Shown: positions 22,005 to 33,037 of the stretch, in pieces
Position numbering within the stretch: the first letter of the stretch is position 1
Layout: each line of letters begins with the position of its first letter
From: Chromera velia
Lineage: Eukaryota; Sar; Chromeraceae
NCBI GenBank assembly: GCA_018398765.1
Contig: JAHBMJ010000726.1
Coordinates: forward strand, 1-41,827
DNA length: 41,827 nucleotides
Direction of reading: 5' to 3'
Notes under the pieces: generated by a model
Database searches by the model: none
Seen by the model: the letters and a program-made list of their open reading frames with translations, nothing else
Told to the model about the DNA's origin: nothing
Translations under genes and position numbers: made by a program

Positions 22005-23726
22005 AAAGAAAGACAGAAAGAAAAGAAAGAAAAGAAAGAAAGAAAGAAAGAAAAGAAAGAAAAGAAAGAAAGAAAGAAAGAAATAGCCTCTCTCATCCAC
22101 CCACCCCCTCACCCACCCACCCAAGGAAGGGCACCCGATCGTCTTCGTCTTTCTCCACCATTTTTGCCTGCATGCATGCGGTGTGAGCGAAACACAAAAA
22201 GTGAAGAATGGCAAGAGCGGGCGAGGTAAGCCAGTCGGTGGTTGGTTGGGTGAACGGTTGAAACGCCATCTGTGTAGGGAGCGGCACAGAAGAGAGAGGT
22301 GAAGACTTAGGGAGGTTCAGACATCTCTTTCACAGAGACCGAGAAGAGGAAACAAGAAAAGAGGGAGAGGAAGAAGGAGAAGAAAAAAGGACAAAGACTG
22401 GACAAACCACAAAAGACTCCAGAAGAGCCGCCTTGTCCCCGACTTCGCTTTTGTCTGCAATCAGACAAAGAGGGAATGTGGGGGGGGCGTAGAAGTACAC
22501 AAGAGTACACAGCTGCAATTTTCCTTCCCTTCCTAATGTCGTTCCGTCCATCAAGGTGAGAAGGCAGGAAGGTTCTTGTCATTCAAAGTTCGGAACGGGC
22601 GAGGAGGGGGAAGGGGAAACAAAGCCACTTTTTCCTCCCTTCCTCGGCCAGAAAAATAAACGGCACTTTTGTATTCTCAACTCAGCCGAAATCTTCAAAA
22701 GAAAGCACGGATCTTTTGCGTTCTCAAGCTTTTTGTATCCAGCGGAAGAATCTGATGAAATTAGATGCAGATGTCTTACATAAATCGTTCCTCGTGAACC
22801 GAGAAAGAAGAAGGGAGTCGGGAGAAGCTGAACAGAAAATTTGAAGTGGGCATGCAACCTTCAAGAAAGTTGGGTGAAAAATCCGACGCACCACTGAGTT
22901 GCTTTGCCTTTTCTTTGACCATGTCTTGAAAGAACGCCGCCAGTTCTTGTTTGGCTCTGAGTTTCTTTGCAAGATAGGCGTCGTCATAGCTTTGTTCGAA
23001 GAAAGTGGAGGGCAGCATGTTCGGGAAGATGCGCAGGGCCAAGGGGAGTGCCAACTCGGCAAAGGGGACGATAATGAAGAAGGAGAACGGAATGATCTTG
23101 AAACAATCCGTCATCGTTCGGACCAACAGCTTCGACTCTCGGAGGGTCAAAGGGTGTCCTAGGAGTTTCTTGTGCAACAGCTGCTTGGAGACCCTCAAAT
23201 TGGCTCCGAACAATTTGGACCCCGTAATGACCCATTTGACTGTGTGCTTGGTTGCCTTCTTGATATCGTCCCACCATTTGACCACCACCCTGGGGTCTCT
23301 AGCCAAGTCCACGACCAACTTCCGCAACGCCTTGTAGATGTTCACAAACATGCGCTTCACCATCTCTCCTCCCTGCTTTGCGTACTTCATGACCACACTT
23401 GAACCACCTCCCGATTGACGGGCCGGGGCCGCGAAATACCGTCGGTGTGAGTCGGGAAGAATCCACGGCTGTCCATAATTTGGAGGCAGCCGGTTTGTTA
23501 GGAGAGGCGGGGAAAGGGGCAGACGACCCAGATGCAGATCTAAAACTGAATTGCGCACATGGTTGTGGCTGGGGGACAGGCAGCCATTCGCCTGACGCTG
23601 TCTCTTGCTGTGTGTATGCAGGGATGAAGAAGAAATTTTAGTGGCAAGATACCACGACGGGCGCAACAGGGAGGCGGCAGGCGTACCGAGCCTCCCCTTT
23701 CCTGCTTGAAGGAGGAGACGACTCAT
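17314..23726 (-). CDS. LETM1: LETM1-family mitochondrial inner-membrane protein, 10 exons
   Basis: Exons (minus strand): 23726-22780, 21671-21593, 21255-21191, 20810-20726, 20440-20083, 19697-19262, 19056-18922, 18613-18378, 18089-17986, 17715-17314. The joins total 2847 nt, in frame, about 948 residues, ending TGA. Start at 23726 gives MSRLLLQAGKGRLGT..., an Arg/Ser-rich presequence typical of mitochondrial import. Residues about 210-242 (IIPFSFFIIVPFAELALPLA, then LRIFPNMLPSTF) are the hallmark LETM1 membrane segment. The ribosome-binding-like domain follows (QVARHFKEEF; ICKLLGIQPYG; EGVENLNREELIE; ARAMTFFGISDE; LRIWLEL). LETM1/Mdm38 proteins act in mitochondrial K+/H+ or Ca2+/H+ exchange. 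After the domain comes a long charged coiled-coil and disordered tail. No EF-hand was recognised. Exon 1 could start further upstream (to 23924). Confidence 0.93.
18090..18142. repeat. (TTCA)n array abutting a LETM1 acceptor
   Basis: Read on the coding (minus) strand this is (GAAT)n running directly into GCAG at the 5' edge of exon 9. A pyrimidine tract is missing there. Confidence 0.85.
21856..22083. repeat. (GAAA)n polypurine tract, about 230 bp, in LETM1 intron 1
   Basis: An almost pure purine run of GAAA and AGAAA units on the plus strand, with a few C interruptions, preceded by (GA)n. On the LETM1 sense strand it is a long CTTT polypyrimidine tract roughly 190-410 nt upstream of the exon 2 acceptor. 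Confidence 0.95.
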
Positions 23727-24015
23727 TCTGGCAAAGCGAAGGAGTTCATGTCCTCGTTCCGGTGCCACAGCTTCGACCACCGAATGAAAGGGCCAGTCGA
23801 GGAAAGAAATGCCGATTGCTGGGGATTGAAGAGAGGGGGTGGAGAACAACAGTTTAGAAAGAAACACTTGACCAACTTTGCCTAGTGTCTCGCATCGTCT
23901 CGCCGGAGAAATTGAGCTCGGCACTGAGTTGGCATGCAGATGGGCTTCGGAGCTGGCAGTTATATCTCAAGGGTGATTAAAGAACTTGGAAGGCGGAGTC
24001 TCCTCGCATTTCCAA

Positions 24016-24087
24016 GGGTGTATAGCTCAGTGGTAGAGCGGCTGACTGCAGATCAGCAGGTCTCCGGTTCGAACCCGGGTGCGCCCT
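24016..24087 (+). tRNA. tRNA-Cys (anticodon GCA)
   Basis: A 72-nt cloverleaf with all arms: acceptor GGGTGTA/TGCGCCC (two G-U pairs), D stem GCTC/GAGC with loop AGTGGTA, anticodon stem GCTGA/TCAGC with loop CTGCAGA (GCA at the centre), 5-nt variable loop, and T arm TCCGG-TTCGAAC-CCGGG. The discriminator base is T, the identity base expected for cysteine tRNA. There is no intron. GTTCGAACC and the D-arm sequence supply the internal A and B boxes. Confidence 0.97.
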
Positions 24088-24088
24088 C

Positions 24089-24092
24089 TTTT
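24089..24092 (+). terminator. RNA polymerase III terminator of tRNA-Cys
   Basis: TTTT on the coding strand, one base after the discriminator position. Confidence 0.85.
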
Positions 24093-24429
24093 CCCCACCG
24101 CATAGATCGAATGTTTTACGCGCGTGACTTTTTCGCTTTGCGGGGCCCGCATGCATTTCTGTGCGGGGCCATGCTGCGCGTTACACTCGGCCACAGAAAG
24201 GAGAAAGGAAGATCTCGAAGCTGCTGCTTAGCTGCGTGGTCCAGTCTTGACTGCCAAAGAATTCCAAGAAGCGGCGTCGATCACATAGGCTGTGTCGTCT
24301 TTCTTCCTATCCGTCTCCGTGATCGGTCTGCCCCCCTGACAAACGCAGCCGATCGGCCTTCGTGTGTTTCTTTGACGCATTGATTGAATTCGTAAAGACA
24401 CCAACCTAGACGGAAAGACAGAAAGAAAG

Positions 24430-27400
24430 ATGGCGTCCTCCTACAAAGCTCCCATGCCGACAGTGCAGAAGAATCCGATCAAAGAGGTCGGCAATCTGAA
24501 CCCCCCCACCCGTCTGCTCTGCGGCCCTGGCCCCGGAAACGCCCATCCCCGCGTGCATGCTGCCATGTCTCTGCCCCAAATCGGCCACCTTGACCCTGCC
24601 TTTATGGCCCTCGTGGAAGACCTCAAGGCTCTCCTCCGCTACGTCTGGCAGACAGACAATGAATTCACTATCCCCGTCAGCGGAACCGGAAGTGCTGCGT
24701 GGGAGGCGGCTGTTGCCAACCTCACTTCTCCCGGAGACGGTCAGCAGCCTCTCTCTCTCTCTCTTTCTCTCTCTCTGTTTCCCTGCTCCATTTCGCGAGG
24801 TGGGAGGATGCCAGGGCCTCCTCAGATGCCTTCCTTCTTCACGTTTTCGTGTGATACGAATATCTCCCTCCTCTCTGCCTTGCAGTGCACCTGACCTGTG
24901 TGAACGGGTACTTCGGAGAGCGTCACTGCGACATGGCGTCTCGTTACGGCGCAAAGGTGGAGAGACTGGAGAGGCCCTGGGGGGAGGCCTTCACGCTGGC
25001 AGAGATCACAGCGGCAATGGAGAAGACGAAGCCCCAGATCCTCTGGTTGTGCTACGCAGAGACCTCCACAGGCATCAGACAACCCATGGAGGGTATCGCA
25101 GAGCTCTGCAGGTCTGGAAAGGGGGGGGGGGGTGGCTCTCTGTTTCTATATTGATATTAATGTGAGAGGCTCGGGCAGCCGGTCGCTTGGGGGGGCAGCA
25201 AGGAGCAGGGCTTGCGTGGATGTTCATGTATCTGTGCGCAGGCATTGGTGTGCACCTGTTCCAACAAAGACTCATATCATACATGATGTAGAGATCCATC
25301 CAACTTCTCACTCATCCTTTCTTGCCAAAGCCATGCACCCCACCACAGCCACACCAACAGCCGTCGAGGACGATTTTGATATGTGACGCAGGAAGAAAGA
25401 AGCATAGAAGTGTGGTCAACAGTTTGAATGAAGACTCTCTGTCTAACCGCTTTCCCGCCGCTGTGTGTGTGTGAGAGAGAGAGAGAGACTGTGTGTGTGT
25501 GTGTGTGTGTGTGTGATGTGTATGTGTGTATGTGTGTGTGTGTGTGTGCGTGTGTGTATGCAGGAAGCACGAGTGTCTGTTGATGCTGGATACTGTCACA
25601 GCGATCGGGGGTGTGCCTCTGTACCTGGACAAGTGGGGCGTCGACGCGTGCTACGCAGGGACGCAGAAGTGTCTCTCCTGCCCCCCTGGGGTGGCGCCCC
25701 TCACGCTCGGCCCCCGCGCCCTGGCAAAGATGGCAAAGAGAGCCGAGAAGGGCGAGAAGGTCGCGAACTGGTCAGTCAGTCAGTCTGTCTGTCTGTCTGT
25801 CTGTCAACTTAATCAGTGTATCAGCCAGCCACGCAGTCAGTCAGTCTGTCGGTCGGTCACGCAGTTCGCCGGAAGGACTGACTCTTTGACGAGGTGTGAA
25901 GGGAGGGGTGCAAGGGGGTGGGGGAAAAAAGGAGTTGTGGAAGGTAGTGTGTATTGGAGCCGGAAGCGGACCGACAGGAAGGGATGCGTGAATGCAGTTT
26001 ATGTTCCTACAGAAAAGATGAACAGGTACACGCACATGCACCCAGACATCGATAGGGGATGTAAAATCTGCATGTCATGTGCGCCTGCCTGCAACCAAAC
26101 AAACGTGCATGCAGGTACCTGGACATGACGATGATCCAGAAGTACCTCGTGGCCGCTGCGGGCGCCCCCCGAGTGTACCACCACACGGCCCCAATCTCGA
26201 TGGTCTACGCCTTCAGGGAGGCCCTCACTCTGATTGCAGAGGAGGGATTGGAAGAGGTCTGTCTGCCTAGCTGTCTGTCTGTCTGTCTGGCTGGCTGAAG
26301 GAATCGGTCCATGGACTCCTTGGCTGAATGAGGAGGAACGAAAAATTGAGGCCATCGATCCTTTCCGAAACGTCGAGAGGTTTGTGGAAGAGAGCGAAGG
26401 GGGGGCACGTGGGAGAGAAACAACGAATTCAGCTGCCAATTAGGGAGAGGAAGGCAATGTCTTCTCCTTCCTTCTAAAGCCCTCCCTTCGCTTCCCTCCT
26501 GCGTGCATCCCTCAAGAGAGAGGGGGGGATGTCCTTTCTTGTCCCCTTTCCCCTTTCCCCCTCCCACATACTCCCGCTAGGCACTCAGACGAAAATGTTC
26601 TCTTCCTCCAAATTGCCCTTTTTCGTCCCTCCCTCCCTCCCTGTCTCCCCTCCCTTCAGGTGTGGAAGAGACACTCGGACACGGCGGAGTACTTTTGGGG
26701 TTTGATGGCCGACATGGGCCTGGAGATGCTCGTGAAGGACCCCAACGAGCGCCTCACCTCTCTACACACAGTGAAGGTGCCTGAGGGAATCAACGCTGCA
26801 GAGGCCGTCAAGGTCAGACGTTTATTTTCATACAGAATTCTCTTTTATACAGAAAATGAACGCATGCACACAGTCAAGGTGCCTGAGGGAATCAACGCTG
26901 CAGAGGCCGTCAAGGTCATACGGACGGACTGACGGGGATGAAGCACTGTGAATTCAGTCAACCATTCATTCACAGATCTTTTAATTCCAGTTCTTCTGAG
27001 ATGTGATGAGAAGTTCTCCCTCAAGCAAGAACTTCTTTTTCTTTCAGTTTCTGCCTTGTCTTGTTTCACCTTGTCTGACTGACTGAGTGTGTGAGTGAGT
27101 GAGTGAGTGAGTGAGTGCAGCACTGCCGCGAGAAGTTCCGCATCGAGATCGGTGGAGGTCTGGGTGCTGCTCTGTCCGGGAAGATCTGGAGAATCGGTCT
27201 GATGGGATTCAACTCTAGGAAGGAGATCGCGCTGCAGGTGAGTGAGTGAGTAAGAGTGAGTGAGTGCGTTGATTGAGTGAGTGAGTGCGTGCGTGAGTGA
27301 GTGGCTGAGTGACTGAGTGCGTGAGTGAGTGAGTGAGTGAGTGACTGAGTGACTGAGTGCGTGAGTGAGGGAGGGAGTGAGTGAGTAAGAGTGAGTAAGA

Positions 27401-29442
27401 CTGAGTAAGAGTGAGTATGAGTGAGTGAGTGAGTAAGAGTGAGTGAGTGAGTGAGTGAGTGAGTAAGAGTGAGTTAGTGAGTAAGAGTGAGTGAGTGAGT
27501 GAGTGAGTGAGTAAGAGTGAGTGAGTAAGAGTGAGTGAGTAAGAGTGAGTGAGTGAGTGAGTGAGAGTGAGTAAGCAAGAGTGAGTGAGTGAGTGAGTGA
27601 GTGAGTGAGCAAGAGTGAGTGAGTGAGTAAGAGTGAGTGAGCAAGAGTGAGTGAGTAAGAGTGAGTTAGTGAGTAAGAGTGAATGAATTGAGTGAGTGAG
27701 TGAGTAAGAATGAGTGAGTGAGTGAGTGAGTGAGTGAGTAAGAGTGAGTGCGTGCGTGAGTGAGTGAGTGAGTGAGTGAGTAAGAGTGAGTGAGTGAGTG
27801 AGTAACAGTGAGTGAGTGAGTGAGTGAGTAAGAGTGAGTTAGTGAGTAAGAGTGAGTGAGTTAGTGAGTAAGAGTGAGTGAGTGAGTGAGTGAGCAAGAG
27901 TGAGTGAGTGAGTGAGTGAGTGAGTGAGCAAGAGTGAGTGAGTGAGTGAGTGAGTGAGTAAGAGTGAGTGAGTAAGAATGAGTGAGTGAGTGAGTGAGTG
28001 AGTGAGTGAGTAAGAGTGAGTGCGTGCGTCAGTGAGTGAGTGAGTAAGAGTGAGTGAGTGAGTGAGTAAGAGTGAGTAAGAGTGAGTGAGTGAGAGTGAG
28101 TGAGTGGGTGAGTGAGTGAGTAAGAGTGAGTGAGTGAGTAAGAGTGAGTGAGTAAGAGTGAGTGAGTGAGAGTGAGTGAGTGAGTGACTGAGTAAGAGTG
28201 AGTGAGTGAGTGACTGAGTGACTGAGAGTGAGTGAGTAAGAGTGAGTGAGTGAGTGAGTGAGTGAGTGAGCAAGAGTGAGTGAGTGAGTGAGCGAGTGAG
28301 TGAGTAAGAGTGAGTGAGCAAGAGTGAGTGAGTGAGTGAGTGAGTGAGTAAGAGTGAGTTAGTGAGTTAGTGAGTAAGAGTGAGTGAGTGAGTGAGTGAG
28401 TGAGTGAGTAAGAGTGAGTGAGTAAGAATGAGTGAGTAAGCGTGAGTGAGTGAGTAAGAGTGAGTGTGTGCGTGAGTGAGTGAGTGAGTGAGTGAGTGAG
28501 TGGGTGAGTGAGTAAGAGTGAGTGAGTGAGTGAGTAAGAGTGAGTGAGTGAGAGTGAGTGAGTGAGTAAGAGTGAGTGAGTAAGAGTGAGTGAGTAAGAG
28601 TGAGTGAGTAAGAGTGAGTGAGTAAGAGTGAGTGAGTGAGAGTGAGTGAGTGAGTGAGTGAGTGAGTAAGAGTGAGTGAGTGAGTGAGAGTGAGTGAGTG
28701 AGAGAGTGAGTGAGTGAGTGAGTGAGTGAGAGTGAGAGTGAGTGAGTGAGTGAGTAAGAGTGAGTGAGTAAGAGTGAGTGAGTGAGTGAGGAAGAGTGAG
28801 TGAGCAAGAGTGAGTGAGCAAGAGTGAGTGAGTGAGTGAGCAAGAGTGAGTGAGTAAGAGTGAGGTTGTGAGTAAGAGTGAGTGAGTAAGAGTGAGTGAG
28901 TGAGTGAGTGAGTGAGTGAGAGTGAGTGAGTGAGTGAGAGTGAGTGAGTGAGTGAGTGAGAGTGAGTGAGTGAGTGAGAGTGAGTGAGTGAGTGAGAGTG
29001 AGTGAGTGAGTAAGAGTCAGTGAGTGAGTAAGAGTCAGTGAGTGAGTAAGAGTGAGTGAGTGAGAGTGAGTGAGTGAGTGAGAGTCAGTGAGTGAGTAAG
29101 AGTGAGTGAGTGGGTGAGTGAGTGAGTGCATCTCCCTCCTTTCTGTCCCTCCTCCTTCTTTCTCTTTCTTTGTGATTGTGTGCTTTCCTGATGCCGCTTT
29201 TTATGTTGATGTGTGGATGAGTTAGGTGGTTCCTGAGGGGGCGCATCGGTTTGATTCTCCATCTCCTTTATGCATCTTCTAACTGGTCTCTGTGTCTTGT
29301 CTGTTGTCGGATTCTGCTCTCCTTACCCACCTCTTCTTTTCTCTTCGTTCCCCCCCGCCCCCCCTGCCTGCAGGTGGCAGCAGCCCTGAAGGATGCTCTC
29401 ATGGCCCAGGGTTGGAAGGGACCCAACAAGGGCGTGCTCTGA
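24430..29442 (+). CDS. AGXT: Alanine/serine-glyoxylate aminotransferase (class V, PLP-dependent), 7 exons
   Basis: Exons: 24430-24739, 24886-25111, 25564-25770, 26115-26256, 26660-26812, 27121-27237, 29374-29442. They join in frame to 407 residues (human AGXT is 392) and end TGA. Landmarks in order: N-terminal LLCGPGPGNAHPRV; VSGTGSAAWEAA; ETSTG (phosphate-binding loop region); LMLDTV with Asp188, expected to contact the PLP ring nitrogen; AGTQKCLSCPPG with Lys214 as the Schiff-base lysine; VYHHTAPISMVYAFREAL; IGGGLG...WRIGLMG. The enzyme moves an amino group from alanine or serine to glyoxylate, a photorespiratory or peroxisomal/mitochondrial step. Alanine versus serine preference cannot be read from sequence. 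The end GPNKGVL is not a clear peroxisomal PTS1, and no strong mitochondrial presequence is visible. The ATG context (AAAGATGG) is good. Confidence 0.95.
25440..25563. repeat. GT/GA microsatellite at the end of aminotransferase intron 2
   Basis: (TG)n, (GA)n, (TG)n again, then TATGCAG at the exon 3 acceptor; the acceptor has almost no pyrimidine tract. Confidence 0.85.
26765..26918 (+). repeat. 52-bp duplication of the end of exon 5 inside intron 5
   Basis: Bases 26765-26816 (last part of exon 5 plus its donor AAG|GTCA) recur at 26867-26918 with one mismatch (GTGAAG to GTCAAG). The offset is exactly 102 bp, i.e. 34 codons, and the frame between the two donors is open. Confidence 0.95.
27085..27120. 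repeat. (GTGA)n ending at the exon 6 acceptor
   Basis: GTGAGTGAGTGA repeats run directly into GTGCAG, the 3' splice site before exon 6 (27121). Confidence 0.9.
27238..29128. repeat. (GTGA)n array of about 1.9 kb starting at the exon 6 donor
   Basis: From the donor itself (CAG|GTGAGTGAG) the intron is GTGA repeat, with GTAAGA and GAGT variants that form longer, repeated blocks. The minus-strand frame of 658 codons across it encodes Ser-Leu-Thr-His repeats and is an artefact. After 29128 normal sequence leads to the acceptor at 29373. Confidence 0.95.
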
Positions 29443-31971
29443 GAAGGGGGGGGATCCCATCCGCACCAATCCATTGAGGGTCGACCGTTTCTTTGTTTTT
29501 GTTTGTCTGGTGGGCTGGTGTGTTCTGTCTTGGTATGAGGGGGAGAAAGAGACAGCGACCGAAATGAAGGAGGCACGTCAACACCAATCGTTTCTTCCTG
29601 TACGTGGGAGAGAAGCCCTAGCAGTCCTTTCAAACCAGCAGAGGAAGCTGGAGGTCAAAAGAGAAAGGAAGAAAGAAAACGACGAATTCGATTTGATGAA
29701 GGTGATCCTCTTATGACACAATGAAGGGCAGTTAAATTCCTTTAATTTTACAAAACTCGGTGGATCCGTGTGTCCGCCTGCCTGCCTCACCTTCTTGTCT
29801 TGTCTGCGTGTGCAACGGAAAACAAAGAGAGAACAAACACCGCAGAGGCCTCTTTTGGTGGCCTTGGTTTCTTCTGCCTGTGTGTTTGGAGGGATCAGAG
29901 AAGGGGGCTGTTTCTTTCCTTCTCTCCTTCCCTCCTTCCTTTTTCTCACAGGCCGAAGAACTGCCCTAGTCATCTTTTGTGCTCCCTTTACATGTATGTC
30001 TGTTCTGACAGTTTTCCCACACGGCTTGCTCCTGGTCCACAATCGTCCCTTCCTTCCGCTCCACGCAATTTTCTCTCTTCCACCTCTTTCGTAGTGAGTA
30101 CGCTCATGTTGTGTTGCATTTTCATTCCGTGCATAAGTTTGTGACGTTTTTTTTGTTTCGTTTTTGTCGTTCAAATTCCAAAGAATACTGCAGAGCTCCT
30201 CAATACAACTGCAAAGAAAAGAACGAGGGTGAGAGAAAGAGGACAAGAGGTGGTGGAAGGGGGACCCGAAAAGCGGGACTCATTGGTTGGTTGCCCTCCT
30301 TTGTTCCTTCCTCCCTTTGACTGCCTTCCTCTCTGCCTGTTTTGAAGGGAGGAAGAGTCTTCGCCTGCAGCACGAAGAAGAGAAGTGCAGTGGAGAAGAG
30401 AATTCTCTTGTGAGAGTGATCGGGGAGAGTGTAATGGAGTCATTCATTCATGCGTTGGAATTGAAAGTCCGCCTTCTTTTCCCTATTTCTTCCTCTTTCA
30501 ATTTCTTGGTTCTTTCTTTTTGTTTTTTTACCGTCTCTTTTTCTTTCTTCTCAATTTTCTCACGCCGACAGAGTTCCTTCCTGGCGCCACTCGAATCGAA
30601 GGGGCTTCCTAGCTGCCTCACCCACCTGCAGAGAGACGGAGGGGGGCTGCTGGGTGTCTGGGACGCAGGGAGACGGGCACTCTGTGAGACAAGTAATTTT
30701 TCAAACATGCGGGCAGGCGCAGAGCCCGTCCTTTTTTGCGTTTGTACGCTGGCTGAAGAGAAGACGGGGTAGTACGAGAAGGCCGGCGGGTAGTTGATCT
30801 AGTAGTAGATCGATTCAGATCGAGAGAGAGCCTGAGGGGAAGAAAAAGAGAGACAGAGAGAGCTTACATGATTGACTGCATTTAGCGGAGCTGGTGACAT
30901 GGAAGGTGCGTGGGTGGTTGGCTGATCATTCAGAATTTCAATTGGATTGACGCCGTGTTTCTGCTTGACTGCCGCGCGGCCACCAGAACTCTGAATGAAT
31001 TAGTCCACAGTTATTACAGGTAATACTGCTTTCTTATTTTCAATGAACTCAAATTTGCGTCTTTACATCTAACGTAACCTAGAAAGCAACCTAAAAAATA
31101 ACACTTTTTTTTTTGTTTACTGTTCTAAATTACTATAGAAATTATTTCGAATTACAGTAAATTAATTCAGTTAAATTACTTGAAATTACTTTAAATTACT
31201 CTAAGTTGCTTTAAATTTATATGATAGATTCAGTTCACTATAAGTTTCAGCTATCAGTGGGACTCTTCGAGCAGAGATCGTAGATGTGAAGGCCTATCAA
31301 AAGTAAACCTACAGGTAAACTGCGCCGAACTTAAACTAAGTGGTGGACTCTGCTCTTCAAATATCAGATGATTCAAATATTAATTCTGGTAGTGATCCAG
31401 GGGTTGTATACTTGCCCCTATTCTAGCTCTTAGCTAGCTACCGGCCATTGCAAAACAGATAGAGATTAAATACTTACATCTAGACTTACATGCATAAACA
31501 CAAAAATTTCTTAAACCATTTCAAATGTCTCTGGTTGAAACAGGGCCAAACAGAGGAATCCAAGTAGTTTCTTCACCGGCTGAGCCTTTCTATGATTAAG
31601 CCTTTGACCGAGCCGAAAGTTCTAGTTAAAGTTTGAGAACTTTGATGACAGATGTAGTTACATTTGACAGAGAAGAAGGGGAGGAAGAAGAAACAAAAGG
31701 AGAAACGCCCCTGCCTAGTCAATGTACACTGCCTGCCGGTAACCTGGTCGGCTTCGCTCAGTGATCCTTCTTGATATCTAACAATCAAGTCTCTGACTAA
31801 GCCTCTCATCGCTCATCCTAGCTTGACTATAGCTTGACTTCACTTCGATTGGTTCAAGTCCTCGTCTAGCTCCTCGAAGGACGTTATCTCCTGACGGTGC
31901 TTGCCTCATACAAGCCGCATCGATCACATCTAGCTTCATCAGCATCTGACGATGTCTTTTCCTCTCAACAA
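29443..31971. other. Intergenic between two convergent genes
   Basis: 3' flanks of the aminotransferase (plus) and the ankyrin gene (minus). GC falls from about 30900 on, and the segment 31085-31215 holds a degenerate, AT-rich TTAAATTACT-type short repeat. No coding family recognised. Confidence 0.55.
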
Positions 31972-32511
31972 TCAAACTTTTCCCGCGACTGCCTCTCGAG
32001 CTTTGAGGATCGCGTCTCTGATTTCAGGGTCACTGGTGTCCTCTGCCGGGGTCCGGCCCTTCCGATCCACCACCGTCGTGTCCATCCCGGCAGCCAGCAT
32101 GACTTTGATCACTTCCATCTTTTTCTGAAAGGCCGCAAAGTGCATCGCGTACTGTTGTTTGTCGTTCGGGTGGTTGGGTTGTATGCCTTCCGTCTCCAAC
32201 AAGAGCTTTGCGATCTCTGCATGCCCATTGCGGGCGGCGCGGTGCAATGCCGAATTCCCCAAGAATCCTCGATGATTCACATCAACACCCTTACTGAGAA
32301 GCAACTTGACTGCTTCCATCTGCCCCCCCTCAGTGGCCCAAACTATGGCCGTGTTCTTGTTGGCGTCAGGGGTGTTCAACTCATCCACAGAGGCAGCAGA
32401 CAGAACGTCCAGCTGTCCGTCGCGGGCGGCAATCGCCAGAGGGGTCTGCGCCTCCGGCACTGGAAACTTCTGCAAAGGAGGGATGGCCGCAGCCTCTGTC
32501 GACGCACTCAT
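31972..32511 (-). CDS. Small ankyrin-repeat protein, 179 residues
   Basis: Start chosen at 32511 (MSASTEAAAIPPLQ); the frame is open upstream to 32715, but that part is Arg/Ser-rich and reads like 5' UTR. Four ankyrin units: residues about 22-46 (TPLAIAARDGQLDVLS), 54-84 (TAIVWATEGGQMEAVKLLLS), 88-118 (SALHRAARNGHAEIAKLLL) and 124-155 (YAMHFAAFQKKMEVIKVML). A short helix closes the fold (EIRDAILKAREAVAGKV), then TGA. It has no other domain, signal or membrane segment, so it is probably a cytosolic or nuclear protein-protein adaptor. No intron is needed. It is divergent from the apple-domain gene, 526 bp away. Confidence 0.85.
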   Translation of the reverse strand: MSASTEAAAIPPLQKFPVPEAQTPLAIAARDGQLDVLSAASVDELNTPDANKNTAIVWATEGGQMEAVKLLLSKGVDVNHRGFLGNSALHRAARNGHAEIAKLLLETEGIQPNHPNDKQQYAMHFAAFQKKMEVIKVMLAAGMDTTVVDRKGRTPAEDTSDPEIRDAILKAREAVAGKV

Positions 32512-33037
32512 AGCTCGGCAGATTTCGAACAGGCCGAGAAAAGGGAGACGGAGACCGGGCGAACTGGAGACGGCAGAGACGGCTGAATGGCTGGGGAGGG
32601 AGGAGCACGTCTGTGAGGGGACAGTCCTTCTAGCTGCGAATCTGCAGTGGAGGAGCGCAAAGTGAGTCAGCTTCAGCATCCTTCTTCTCTTTCTTCTGCA
32701 TGGTCTCTCCTCCACGGTCCAAGGGAGGATTCAAGACTCAGTGCTTCTTGTAGTCTGACGAGGCGCCAGCGGTCGTATCGCTCGCACTACATGTTGGCGC
32801 GCGCGACGTCACAAAATTGAAGTCAACCGATTATGCATGATGTTCCATACAAAAAAGTCTATCATTTGCAGATTCAGGCCTGCAATATGCATATATGATT
32901 TGATCATGCAGGCTCAAAAGGGCACTGCATGCATGACACACCGCGGAGAGATTTTCCTGCCTACATTCCACTGTGGCAGTTGATGGTACGAGAGGAAGAG
33001 CACTTCACAAAGGTGCAAACTAACTAAGGATTGCAAG
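32512..33037. promoter_or_regulatory. Divergent promoter region, ankyrin gene / apple-domain gene
   Basis: 526 bp between two divergent starts. The half next to the ankyrin gene is GC-rich; the half next to the apple gene is AT-richer with repeated TGCATG/ATGCAT words at about 32830-32935. No firm core-promoter motif. Confidence 0.4.

Larger units (their letters stand above)
23727..24429. promoter_or_regulatory. Divergent promoter region LETM1 / glyoxylate aminotransferase, containing a tRNA gene
   Basis: The two start codons are 703 bp apart and point away from each other, so both promoters lie here together with tRNA-Cys. I see no TATA-like element I would trust. If LETM1 starts at the upstream ATG (23924), the space shrinks to about 505 bp and the tRNA is only 90 bp from it. 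Confidence 0.5.

Noticed and set aside
21745-22096. Lys/Glu/Arg-rich or Phe/Leu/Ser-rich frames near 22 kb
   Set aside because: They translate the (GAAA)n tract in LETM1 intron 1.
26845-28821. 658-codon open frame on the minus strand (Ser-Leu-Thr-His repeats)
   Set aside because: It is the complement of the (GTGA)n intron array. A 4-bp repeat without stops gives long frames on any strand; there is no complexity, start context or family match.
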